Assembly (NCBI GenBank): GCA_018266075.1
Contig: JAFEBB010000006.1
Span: 1 to 64,000, forward strand
Length of the DNA: 64,000 nucleotides
From: Deltaproteobacteria bacterium
Lineage (GTDB): Bacteria; Myxococcota; Myxococcia; Myxococcales; SZAS-1
Reading direction: 5' to 3'
Position numbers and translations under genes: made by a program. The notes beneath the pieces are model-generated. The model made no database searches and was not told where the DNA came from. It was given only the letters and a program-made list of their open reading frames with translations. Below, piece by piece: positions 7,881 through 15,637 of this stretch (its first letter is position 1; each line of letters starts with the position of its first letter).

Positions 7881-9344
7881 ATGTCCGTTCGACGCCGCCT
7901 CGTCGGCGCGCTGGCCGCGCTTTGCCTGGCCGCCACCGCCCAAGCCAAGAGCGCTGCCATCAAGGAGCCGCTGCCGCATCTCAACGTCGCCCAGGCGCAG
8001 GTTCAGTCGCAGGTCGCGCCCATCTCTGCTCCCGTCAACGCCGACGGCGCGCGCGGCGGCTCGGTGCAGCAGCTGCCGCTGGACGGACTCAAGGCCGAGA
8101 AGCTCACCGTCGACGGCAAGACCGGCTGGAAGGTGCACATCCCCGGCAACCGCGCGCTGGCGACGCCCGCGGTCATCGGCGGCACGGTGTACGTGGGCGG
8201 CGGCTTCGGCTCGAACGAGTTCTACGCGTTCGACGCCGCCACCGGAAAAGCGCGCTGGGCCATCCGCGTGAGCGACGACGGCCCGACCGCGGCCGTGGTC
8301 AGCGACGGCAGGGTGGTCTTCAACACCGAGTCGTGCACGCTCTTCGTGGTCGACGCCGAGACGGGCAAGGAGGTCTGGTCGCGCTGGCTGGGCGATCCGC
8401 TCATGAGCCAGCCCGCGGTCCACGACGGCGTGGTCTACATGGCCTACCCGGGCGAGGGCGGACACCGCTTGATCGCGCTCGCGCTCAAGGACGGCAAGGC
8501 GAAGTGGAGCGTGCCCATCGCCGGCGACATCATCACCGCGCCGGTGATCGACGGCGACTCGGTGTACCTGTCGACCAACGACGGCACCGTGTACCGCTAC
8601 AAGACCGCCGACGGGAAGCAGGTCTGGAGCAAGGCCATGCACGCCACCAGCGCGCCGTGGATCGCCTCGGACGGCGTGCACGTGTCGCAGGGCGAGGTCT
8701 CCGGCAACGCCCGCGAAGAGGGCTACCGCACGCTCGCCCAGGACGGCAGCTTCAAGGGCGGCGTGCAGGGCAAGCGCGGCGCGGACTGGCTCGACTCCAA
8801 CGTCCAGTCGCACTCCGGCTACGCCGCCAAGCAGAAGGCCGACGACAGCTCGGTGGGCTTCTCCACCGCGCCCGCGACGGCGCAGACCGGCGAGGCCGCG
8901 GCCAACCTCGGCCAGGGCAACGTGCGCGGCCTCTGGGAGTTCCAGGGCAGCCGTCCCACGATCATCGACGGCAACAACTACTCCACCCAGGGCGACCGCG
9001 TGCGCGCGCTGGATTCGTACGGCGTGCTGGAGTGGGAGAAGAAGCTCGTCGGCGACGTGCGGCAGGTGGGCGGCGCGCTCGGCGCTCCTCCGGCATACGC
9101 GGCCGGCAAGCTCGTGGTCGCGACGACCAGCGGCGACGTGGTCGGCTACGACGCCAAGGGCGGCAACGAGCTCTTCCGCTACAAGATCGGCGAGGAGCTG
9201 CGCTTCCAGCCCGCGCTCTCCGGCGGGCGGATCTTTCTGGGCACGGCTTCGGGCACGCTCGTCGCCATCGACACCCAGGACAAGGGGATCGACCACTGGA
9301 CGATGTGGGGCGGCGGCGCCAAGCACAACGGATCGGAGAACTGA
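7881..9344 (+). CDS. Exported PQQ-type beta-propeller protein
   Basis: The 487-residue product starts with a cleavable signal peptide ending near AQA-K (residues 20-24). The rest consists of repeated blades typical of PQQ-binding-like propellers, for example VYVGGGFGSNEFYAFDAATG, VYMAYPGEGGHRLIALALKD and VYLSTNDGTVYRYKTADG. It lacks dehydrogenase catalytic features, so it is more like BamB-type or scaffold propellers than an alcohol dehydrogenase. A CAGGAG site precedes the ATG by seven bases. It lies 51 bases after the membrane gene and may be read with it. Ligand and partner are unknown. Confidence 0.88.
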   Translation: MSVRRRLVGALAALCLAATAQAKSAAIKEPLPHLNVAQAQVQSQVAPISAPVNADGARGGSVQQLPLDGLKAEKLTVDGKTGWKVHIPGNRALATPAVIGGTVYVGGGFGSNEFYAFDAATGKARWAIRVSDDGPTAAVVSDGRVVFNTESCTLFVVDAETGKEVWSRWLGDPLMSQPAVHDGVVYMAYPGEGGHRLIALALKDGKAKWSVPIAGDIITAPVIDGDSVYLSTNDGTVYRYKTADGKQVWSKAMHATSAPWIASDGVHVSQGEVSGNAREEGYRTLAQDGSFKGGVQGKRGADWLDSNVQSHSGYAAKQKADDSSVGFSTAPATAQTGEAAANLGQGNVRGLWEFQGSRPTIIDGNNYSTQGDRVRALDSYGVLEWEKKLVGDVRQVGGALGAPPAYAAGKLVVATTSGDVVGYDAKGGNELFRYKIGEELRFQPALSGGRIFLGTASGTLVAIDTQDKGIDHWTMWGGGAKHNGSEN

Positions 9345-9391
9345 TCCAGTTCCTGGTTCCGGGTTTTGTTGGCGAATCGGCCGCGTGAAAC

Positions 9392-9419
9392 TTGGGGCCC
9401 GCGCGCGGGTTGGTACCAT
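9392..9419 (+). promoter_or_regulatory. Possible sigma-70 promoter of the FecR-domain gene
   Basis: TTGGGG (9392-9397) and TACCAT (9414-9419) are separated by 16 bases and lie 20 bases upstream of the ATG at 9439. The match is moderate and untested. Confidence 0.35.
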
Positions 9420-9438
9420 CGACGCCGGAGGTGGCTCG

Positions 9439-10209
9439 ATGTCGTACGCCCGCGCGCTGGTCCTGCTGAGCTTGCTCGCGTCGTCCACCGCCGCCGCCGA
9501 GACCACCGCGCGTGTCTCGTTCCTCGAGGGAAGCGCGACGCGAAGTGCCAAGGGGCAATCGTCGCCGCTGGCGCAGGGCGATTCCGTCCACCTCGGCGAC
9601 CATGTCACGACCGCGGACAAGAGCCGGCTGGAGCTCGTTCTCGAAGACGGCTCCGTGCTCCGCGTGGGACCCAAGAGCGAGCTCGAGGTTCAGGACCTCC
9701 GCTTCGACGCCAGCTCCAGCACCTTGAACGCGCGGGTGATGCTGCTGCTGGGCAAGGTCTGGTCGCACGTCGAGCACCTCTCCAGCGGCGGTACCTACGA
9801 GATCGCCACCGAACGCGCCGTGGCGGGCGTGCGCGGCACCGAGTTTCGCGTCGACGCCGATCCGGGAAACGCGAGCGTCGAGGTGGAGAAGGGCAAGGTC
9901 GCGGTCGCGAGCGAGAAGCTCGCGTTCGCCGGCGAGGGACCGGGCGCGCCAGGCTCGGCCGTCGGTGCAGGCGATGCCGCGCGTCACGAAGTCATGGTCG
10001 AGCCCGGGCAGCACCTCGCGCTCGCCGACGAGGGCATGAAGCTCTTTCACCAGCAGCGACCCGCCGACGAGTTCCACGCCTTCACCCGACGCGCGCTGCC
10101 CGAGCGTGACAAGCTCTTCGGCGAGCACCGCCGCGAGCGCGAAGAGCGCGTGCGCCAGCACCGCGAGCGGCGCCAGGAGCGGCTCGATCGGCTGCGCTGG
10201 CGGCACTGA
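9439..10209 (+). CDS. Exported FecR-domain protein
   Basis: The ATG at 9439 follows GGAGGTGG, so the protein is 256 residues with a signal peptide cut near AAA-E (about residue 20). Residues 25-140 form a FecR domain, with the typical phrases GDHVTTADKSRLELVLEDGSVLRVGPKSEL (quoted in part: GDHVTTADKSRLELVLEDG) and ATERAVAGVRGTEF. In classical systems FecR transmits an outer-membrane signal to a sigma factor; stand-alone exported FecR-domain proteins are common in Myxococcota and of unknown role. The C-terminal 60 residues are strongly basic and helical (RRERREERV-like). It ends directly against the opposite-strand DUF72 gene with no base between the stops. Confidence 0.87.
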   Translation: MSYARALVLLSLLASSTAAAETTARVSFLEGSATRSAKGQSSPLAQGDSVHLGDHVTTADKSRLELVLEDGSVLRVGPKSELEVQDLRFDASSSTLNARVMLLLGKVWSHVEHLSSGGTYEIATERAVAGVRGTEFRVDADPGNASVEVEKGKVAVASEKLAFAGEGPGAPGSAVGAGDAARHEVMVEPGQHLALADEGMKLFHQQRPADEFHAFTRRALPERDKLFGEHRREREERVRQHRERRQERLDRLRWRH

Positions 10210-10968
10210 TCAAGACAGCGATGGACGTGGCTCTTCGTGGGTCAGGGGCGTGGCCGCGAGCCGCATGAAGTCGCGCGCGTCGCGGACCGCGTGGCCGAGG
10301 CGGTCGTTGTTGAAGAAGACGAAGGCGTCGCCGTGTGCCGTCCAGGCCGCGAGCGCGTGCGCGGTGTGCGCGAGCCGCCGACCGCCGTAGCGACCCAGGT
10401 GGCGCGCGGTGGCGCCATGAAAGCGCAGGTAGCGAAACCCGCCCGTCGGCCGCGGCGGCGCGCGATCCACGAGATCGTGCTCCACGAACGCCGCCCCGTG
10501 CGCATCGAGCACGTCGCAGATCTCGGGCGTGTACCAGGCCGGATGGCGGAAATCGAACGCGTGCCGCACGTCCTCGGGCGTGCGCGAGAGGAAGTGGTCG
10601 AGCCGCTCGGGGTCGGGGTGCGCCATCTGCGGCGGCAGCTGCCAGAGCACCACCGCCAGCTTGTGCCCCAGGTGATCCACCCGGGCGAAGTAGCGGTCGA
10701 GCCCGCGCGCTGGCGCTCGAAGCCGCTTCAGGTGCGTGAGGTAGCGGCTGCCCTTGGCCGCAAAGATGAAGCGCTCGGGCGTCGCGTCGCGCCAGCCGTC
10801 GACCGCCGACGTGCTCGGCAAGCGGTAGAACGTCGCGTTGAGCTCCAGCGCCGAGAACTCGGTGGCGTAGTGCGCAAGCCACGAGCGCTCGGGCAGCCCG
10901 GGCGGGTAGAGCACGCCGCGCCAGTCGTCGTAGCAATAGCCGCTGGTGCCCAGGAACAGCCGACCCAT
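10210..10968 (-). CDS. DUF72 (YecE) family protein
   Basis: The 252-residue protein opens with FLGTSGYCYDDWRGVLYPPG, the signature start of DUF72 proteins, and keeps the TIM-barrel-like motifs NATFYRLPS, FAAKGSRYLTH and DFRHPAWYTPE and the closing segment FVFFNNDRLGHAVRDA. Length is normal for the family (about 240-280). The biochemical function of YecE proteins is not settled. The gene starts 33 bases from a divergent FG-GAP gene and converges exactly on the FecR-domain gene. Confidence 0.95.
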   Translation of the reverse strand: MGRLFLGTSGYCYDDWRGVLYPPGLPERSWLAHYATEFSALELNATFYRLPSTSAVDGWRDATPERFIFAAKGSRYLTHLKRLRAPARGLDRYFARVDHLGHKLAVVLWQLPPQMAHPDPERLDHFLSRTPEDVRHAFDFRHPAWYTPEICDVLDAHGAAFVEHDLVDRAPPRPTGGFRYLRFHGATARHLGRYGGRRLAHTAHALAAWTAHGDAFVFFNNDRLGHAVRDARDFMRLAATPLTHEEPRPSLS

Positions 10969-11001
10969 GATCGCAATCTGCGCGTGCTAGCGTCTCGGCA
11001 C

Positions 11002-12255
11002 ATGCGCCACCTCGTCGCCATCCTCGCGCTCGTGCCGCTCGCCTGCTCCGCGAGCCCCACCGGCAGCGGCTCCAGCGCGGGCTCGACCGGAACCAGCACC
11101 TCGACCAGCTCGACGAGCACGGGCACCAGCGGCAGCTCGACGTCCACGGGCACGAACAGCACGGGCACCACCGGCAGCACCAGCGGCAGCTCGGGGAGCA
11201 GCGGCACCACGGGCCGCGTCTGTCCGCTCAATCTGGTCGCCGAGCCGCCCGCAGCCACCGGCGCAGGGCCCAACGGCATCGCCCTCGCGGACCTGAACGG
11301 CGACGGCAAGCTCGACGTGGTCACCTCGGACTTCTCGGTGAACGGGGCGAGCGTGCTCCTCGGCCAGGGCGACGGCACGTTCGGCGCGCACAAGGAGTTC
11401 AGCGTGGGCTCGCACCCTGCGGGCATCGCGGTGGGCGACCTCGACGGCGACGGCGTGCGCGATCTCGCGGTGGCCAACGGCTTCGACGACTCGATGAGCA
11501 TCTTGATCGGCAAGGGCGACGGCACGTTCGACGCCGCCGCCACCTATCCCGCTGGCAGCGGGCCGACCGCGATCGCCGTGGGCGACTTCAACCGCGACGG
11601 CCTCGACGACGTGGCCGTGACCGCCGGCCTCACCAGCACCGTCTCGGTGTTCTTGAGCGTGGGCGACGGCGGCTTCCGCGCGCGCGAGGACGTGATCGTG
11701 GCCGACTCCGCCAGCGCCATCGCCCTCGCGGACGTGAACGGCGACGGGAACCTCGACCTGGTGGTCACCAGCGACTCCACCGGGGCGCTCCAGGTGGCGC
11801 TCGGCTTCGGCGACGGAACGTTCGACAACCCCATCGCCTCGACCACGAGCACCGATTCGGTGGGCGTCGCGCTCGGCGACTTCGACGGCGACGGCAAGCT
11901 CGACGCCGCGCTCGCCAACTCGCTCGACAATCAGGTCGGCGTGATGCTCGGAAGCGGCGACGGCCACTTCGGCACCATGAACACCTTCGCCACCGGCCAC
12001 CTCGCGGGCGCCGTGGCCACCGCCGACATCGACGGCGACGGCCACCTCGACCTCGTCGTGGCCAACGCGCAGACCAACAACGTCAGCGTGCTCCTCGGCT
12101 ACGGCGACGGCGGCTTCGCGCCGCACGTGGACTACCCCGCAGGCTCGCTCCCGTCCGCGGTGGCGCTCGGCGACCTCGACGGCGACGGCACGCCCGACCT
12201 CGCCACGCCGACGGACGACAACACCGTGGTCGTGCTCCGGAACCCGTGTCCGTGA
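11002..12255 (+). CDS. FG-GAP/VCBS repeat lipoprotein 1
   Basis: This 417-residue protein begins with a lipoprotein signal (lipobox LVPLAC, Cys 15). Residues 16-75 are a Ser/Gly/Thr linker. The remainder is about six or seven FG-GAP blades, each with a calcium-type loop such as DLNGDGKLDVV or DFDGDGKLDAA followed by LLGxGDGxF. Such integrin-like propellers sit on the cell surface and bind ligands or polysaccharide. A TAGCGT box at 10988-10993 lies eight bases before the ATG, so the mRNA may be leaderless. The next gene encodes a paralogue and overlaps it as GTGA. Confidence 0.92.
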   Translation: MRHLVAILALVPLACSASPTGSGSSAGSTGTSTSTSSTSTGTSGSSTSTGTNSTGTTGSTSGSSGSSGTTGRVCPLNLVAEPPAATGAGPNGIALADLNGDGKLDVVTSDFSVNGASVLLGQGDGTFGAHKEFSVGSHPAGIAVGDLDGDGVRDLAVANGFDDSMSILIGKGDGTFDAAATYPAGSGPTAIAVGDFNRDGLDDVAVTAGLTSTVSVFLSVGDGGFRAREDVIVADSASAIALADVNGDGNLDLVVTSDSTGALQVALGFGDGTFDNPIASTTSTDSVGVALGDFDGDGKLDAALANSLDNQVGVMLGSGDGHFGTMNTFATGHLAGAVATADIDGDGHLDLVVANAQTNNVSVLLGYGDGGFAPHVDYPAGSLPSAVALGDLDGDGTPDLATPTDDNTVVVLRNPCP

Positions 12256-13526
12256 TTCGTTCGACGTTCATCGCGCTCGCCGTGTGCGCGCTCGCCGCCT
12301 GCGACAACCGCGGGCTCTGGCGCGATCCCAAGCTGCACGTCCTCGGCGGGAGCGATGCGGCGTCGACCGGAAGCAGCGGCTCGAGCGGCACCACCGGCGT
12401 CTCGGGCTCCACCGGCTCGGGCTCGTCGAACGGCGGCTCGACGGGACTCTCCGGCAGCAGCGGCAGCTCGGGCGGCACCACGGGACTGTCGGGCTGCACC
12501 TTCCCCTTCGAGCAGCAGCTCGCGGTGGGGAATGGCCCCATCTCGGTGGCCGCGGTCGATCTCGACGGCGACGGACGCCTCGATCTGGTGAGCGCCAATG
12601 CCGGCGACTCGTCGGTGAGCGTGCTCCTCGGCTACGGCGACGGCGGCTTCGCGGCGCACCAGGATTTTCCGGTCGGTCAGATCCCCTCGGTGGTGCGCGT
12701 GGCCGACATGAACCACGACGGCCGGCCGGATCTGCTCACCAGCAACCTCCACGGCAACAGCGTGAGCGTGCTCCTCGGCTACGGCGACGGGGGCTTCGCG
12801 CCCAAGCAAGACGCCGCCGCCGGAAACGCGCCCTACGACATCCAGGTGGGCGACTTCGACCGCGACGGCAAGCTCGACGTGATCGCCGCCAACAACCTCG
12901 ACGACACCCTCACGCTCCTCCTCGGCGACGGCGAGGGCGCGCTCAGCAAGCTGACCACCTGGCCCACCAACGGCGATCCGTACGCGCTCGTCGCGGCCGA
13001 CCTCGACGGCGACGGAAACCCGGATGTGGCCGTGGCGGTGGGCTTCTCCAACGACATCGAGGTGCGCCTCGGCTACGGCGACGGCGGCCTGGGCGCAGCC
13101 ACGCCGTACGCCACCGGCGACGACCCGGTGGCCATCACCCTCGGCGACTTCAACGTCGACGGGAACGTCGACCTGGTCACCGCGAACAGCATCGGCCGCT
13201 CGGCGAGCGTCTTCATCGGCCACGGCGACGGCACCCTGCGCGCCCGCACCGACGCAGACACCAACGCCGCGAGCCAGGCCATCGACGCCCTCGACTACGA
13301 CGGCGACGGCAGCCCCGACCTCTTCGTCGCCAGCCCCGACAGCCACTCCATCGCGCTCCTCAAGGGCCGCGGCACCGGCCAGTTCGATTACACGCTCACC
13401 TATCCCGCAGGGACGTCACCGGTGGGGCTCACCCACGGCGACTTCAACGGCGATGGCCACGTGGATCTCGCCGTCGCCGACCACGACGCAAACGCCATCC
13501 GCGTGCGCTTGCAGGTCTGCCACTGA
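12252..13526 (+). CDS. FG-GAP/VCBS repeat lipoprotein 2
   Basis: This paralogue of the preceding gene has 424 residues from the GTG at 12252, which overlaps the upstream TGA; a GTG two codons earlier (12246) is the other possible start, but it lies too close to the CCGGAA ribosome site. The lipobox is LAAC (ALAVCALAAC). A Ser/Gly/Thr-rich linker of about 50 residues is followed by a Cys and then FG-GAP blades with loops such as DLDGDGRLDLV and DFNGDGHVDLA. Several LLGYGDGGF blocks are nearly identical to those in the first gene, which points to tandem duplication. Confidence 0.92.
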   Translation: MIRSTFIALAVCALAACDNRGLWRDPKLHVLGGSDAASTGSSGSSGTTGVSGSTGSGSSNGGSTGLSGSSGSSGGTTGLSGCTFPFEQQLAVGNGPISVAAVDLDGDGRLDLVSANAGDSSVSVLLGYGDGGFAAHQDFPVGQIPSVVRVADMNHDGRPDLLTSNLHGNSVSVLLGYGDGGFAPKQDAAAGNAPYDIQVGDFDRDGKLDVIAANNLDDTLTLLLGDGEGALSKLTTWPTNGDPYALVAADLDGDGNPDVAVAVGFSNDIEVRLGYGDGGLGAATPYATGDDPVAITLGDFNVDGNVDLVTANSIGRSASVFIGHGDGTLRARTDADTNAASQAIDALDYDGDGSPDLFVASPDSHSIALLKGRGTGQFDYTLTYPAGTSPVGLTHGDFNGDGHVDLAVADHDANAIRVRLQVCH

Positions 13527-13642
13527 CTTCACGGGGTGTCCGGGCGCTTCGAAAGAAACCTCGGGCCCGCGCGCGTTGAATCTCGTTCCGCGCCCTACGT
13601 CCGTACGCCATGATTCGGGCACGTTTTCTGGGAGAGAAGACC

Positions 13643-14146
13643 ATGCGCACGCTGATGATCGCTGTCACGCTGCTGGCCTGCTCGAGCACCGCGCTCGCCG
13701 CCGGCAAGGACATCAAGGGCTTCGGGCTGTACCACTGGGGCATGACGTTGGATGAAGTTCTCAACGCCAATCACAAGGAGCCCGCGCACCGCGCCGACGG
13801 CAAGCTGGGCAAGCTGCACGTGCTCGCCGCCACGTCCGCGCAGATGCTCCCCAAGCGCGATCCGCTGGGCCAGCAGTTCCTCTTCGCCGACGACGGCAAG
13901 CTGGTGGGCATCGGCTTCTTCCACAAGGAGGAGGGCGCCGCTGCCGACATCAAGGAGTGCGAGGAGCTGCAGAAGCACTTCGAGGGCGTGTGGGGCGCGC
14001 CCAGCCGCACCATCCACACCTCCGACAACGTGAAGTGGGACCTGGAGTGGGACCTCGGCGAGTCGGTCGGCGCGCTGCACTGCTCCCAGGTCGGCGCCAA
14101 GCGCCTCATGAACGTGCAGCTCCGCAAGAAGGGCTTCGGCGAGTAG
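13643..14146 (+). CDS. Small exported protein of unknown function
   Basis: The ATG at 13643 follows GGAGAGAAG. The 167-residue protein has a signal peptide cut near ALA-A (about residue 20). The mature part begins GKDIKGFGLYHWGMTLDEV, a pattern seen in small periplasmic proteins of unknown role, and has three cysteines in the second half. No enzyme motif is visible. It is a single gene, closed by a strong hairpin terminator at 14173-14200. Confidence 0.75.
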   Translation: MRTLMIAVTLLACSSTALAAGKDIKGFGLYHWGMTLDEVLNANHKEPAHRADGKLGKLHVLAATSAQMLPKRDPLGQQFLFADDGKLVGIGFFHKEEGAAADIKECEELQKHFEGVWGAPSRTIHTSDNVKWDLEWDLGESVGALHCSQVGAKRLMNVQLRKKGFGE

Positions 14147-14172
14147 CGCCGGCTTCATCGCGCGGCACCGCG

Positions 14173-14210
14173 AGGGCGCTTCCTGCGAAGGAGGCGCCCT
14201 TCGACGTTTT
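14173..14210 (+). terminator. Rho-independent terminator
   Basis: Arms AGGGCGCTTCCT (14173-14184) and AGGAGGCGCCCT (14189-14200) pair over 12 bp with one G-U pair and a GCGA tetraloop. Four T residues follow at 14207-14210. It ends the gene at 13643-14146. Confidence 0.7.
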
Positions 14211-14241
14211 CGACGGCGCGGGCGTCGGGTAAGATCGTGAG

Positions 14242-15075
14242 ATGCACGACACTTCACGCTTGGTGAAACTCGCGATCGCGTTGGCCGGGACCTTGAGCGC
14301 GGCGTCGGCGTGGGGGCAGGGACAGCCGGCGTGCCAGCGGGACACGGACTGCCCCGGCACGCAGATCTGCCAGGGCGGCGTGTGCACCGCGAACAACGGC
14401 CAGGCGCTGCCCTCGACCTACGTGGCCCCGCCGCCGCCCACGACCCAGCCCGCCAGCCCCGCGCCTGGGCCGTCGGCCACACCCGCGCCTGCGCCCGCGC
14501 CGACGACCTCGAGCCCGCCCTCGACGCTGCCGCCACCCGCGCTGCCGCCGCAGACCCGGCACGAGATGGAGGGCGACTACTTCGGCGTGCACGCCTTCGG
14601 CGACTTCTTCCCGACCGTCGACCAGGGCAGCTACGACCCTCTGACGCGGACGCTCGTGCCCACCCAGCAGGCCATCTTCACCGGCCTCCGCCTCACGGTT
14701 CCCATCTACCGGTACAAGCAGGGCAGCGTCGCCAAGTTCCTTCCCGGCGCGCTGGGCACCGCCGAGTTCGGTTACACGGCGGCGGGCAAGAGCGCGGGCA
14801 GCGGCGACGACGGCTTTGCCGTGGCGGTGGGCCTCGAGCTGCGCTGGCAGGTGGAGGCGCTCGACAACCTGATCATGCCCTTCGTGCGCTTCACCTACGT
14901 GGATCGCATCACCCAGTTCAGCGAGAGCCCCAACGGGACGCTCTTCGAGACCGCGGCCACGCTCTCGATCGGCGCGCACTTCGTCCGGGTGTTCGACCTG
15001 CACCTGCTCTGGGGCGGTACCTACGCGGGCTCGACGGCCATCGGCCTCGGCGTGGGCATCGGCTACGACATCTAG
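14242..15075 (+). CDS. Outer-membrane beta-barrel protein with N-terminal Cys module
   Basis: The 277-residue protein has a signal peptide cut near ASA-W (about residue 23), then a small four-Cys module (CQRDTDCPGTQICQGGVC) of the kind seen in many myxobacterial surface proteins. A Pro/Ala/Thr-rich linker follows (residues 58-105). The C-terminal 170 residues alternate hydrophobic and polar residues and end in YDI, typical of a small beta-barrel. A TAAGAT box at 14230-14235 lies six bases before the ATG, so the transcript may be leaderless. Role unknown. Confidence 0.8.
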   Translation: MHDTSRLVKLAIALAGTLSAASAWGQGQPACQRDTDCPGTQICQGGVCTANNGQALPSTYVAPPPPTTQPASPAPGPSATPAPAPAPTTSSPPSTLPPPALPPQTRHEMEGDYFGVHAFGDFFPTVDQGSYDPLTRTLVPTQQAIFTGLRLTVPIYRYKQGSVAKFLPGALGTAEFGYTAAGKSAGSGDDGFAVAVGLELRWQVEALDNLIMPFVRFTYVDRITQFSESPNGTLFETAATLSIGAHFVRVFDLHLLWGGTYAGSTAIGLGVGIGYDI

Positions 15076-15077
15076 AG

Positions 15078-15465
15078 TTACAGACTGGTATTCGATAGCG
15101 AGCGCACGCCGAGCGTGCCGCCGGCCGATTCTGAAATATAGCCCCCGTCGAAGGCCTGCTTGACGTTGCCGCCGTCCTGGGTGGTCGCGTCCCCGGCAGG
15201 TGCGCCGAGCACGGTCCGGTGGGCGCGGTTGGACACGCGTTGGCGCGGGCGGCGCATCGCTCGGCCGTTGGGCTCGTTGCCCAGTTCGAAGTCCTTCACG
15301 CCGAACTGCGAGGCGGTGCCGCAACCTCGCGGCCTGCCGGGCGTACTGCTGCCCGTACTTCGTTGGCCTGGCCCGCGCCTGCCGGCGCGTCGGTGAAGAC
15401 GGTGACGTCGCGGTCCACGCCCACCATGACCTCCACCGGGTTGCCCGGCGCGTACTTCAAGCCAG
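15078..15465 (-). pseudogene. Frameshifted remnant resembling a clan-A glycoside hydrolase
   Basis: Protein-like segments follow one another in three different minus-strand frames: PVEVMVGVDRDVTVFTD (about 15375-15450), KYGQQYARQAARLR (about 15315-15360) and QFGVKDFELGNEPNGRAM (about 15255-15310). The ELGNEPN string matches the acid/base Glu region of several (beta/alpha)8 glycoside hydrolases. No single frame links them and no start codon is present. I read it as a decayed or twice-frameshifted fragment; the family is uncertain. Confidence 0.35.
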
Positions 15466-15468
15466 CCC

Positions 15469-15580
15469 CAGCAGGGCGCGGAGTTCCGAGTGCAGCTGCC
15501 GCTCCTCACCGAGCCGATGCCGGTGATCATCCAGACCGAGAGCGCGCCCGTCGACGCCTCGCCCGAGGCGCCGCGCTGAC
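15469..15580 (+). pseudogene. Remnant of the C-terminus of a sensor histidine kinase
   Basis: The frame from 15469 reads QQGAEFRVQLPLLTEP and stops at 15578-15580. GxEFRVxLPL is the usual end of a HATPase domain in histidine kinases. Upstream of 15469 the similarity stops, where the opposite-strand remnant begins. The rest of the kinase is absent, so this is a truncated fragment. Confidence 0.4.
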
Positions 15581-15583
15581 AGC

Positions 15584-15618
15584 ACAGCCCCGGCCCGCCG
15601 GAGCGGACGCGGGGCTGT
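15584..15618. terminator. Perfect 9-bp hairpin after the kinase remnant
   Basis: Arms acagccccg (15584-15592) and cggggctgt (15610-15618) are perfectly complementary with a 17-base loop. It lies four bases after the remnant stop and 20 bases beyond the end of the opposite-strand lipoprotein gene. No T-run follows, so termination is likely but not certain. Confidence 0.4.
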
Positions 15619-15637
15619 TGGTCCAGCGGGTGAAGGG

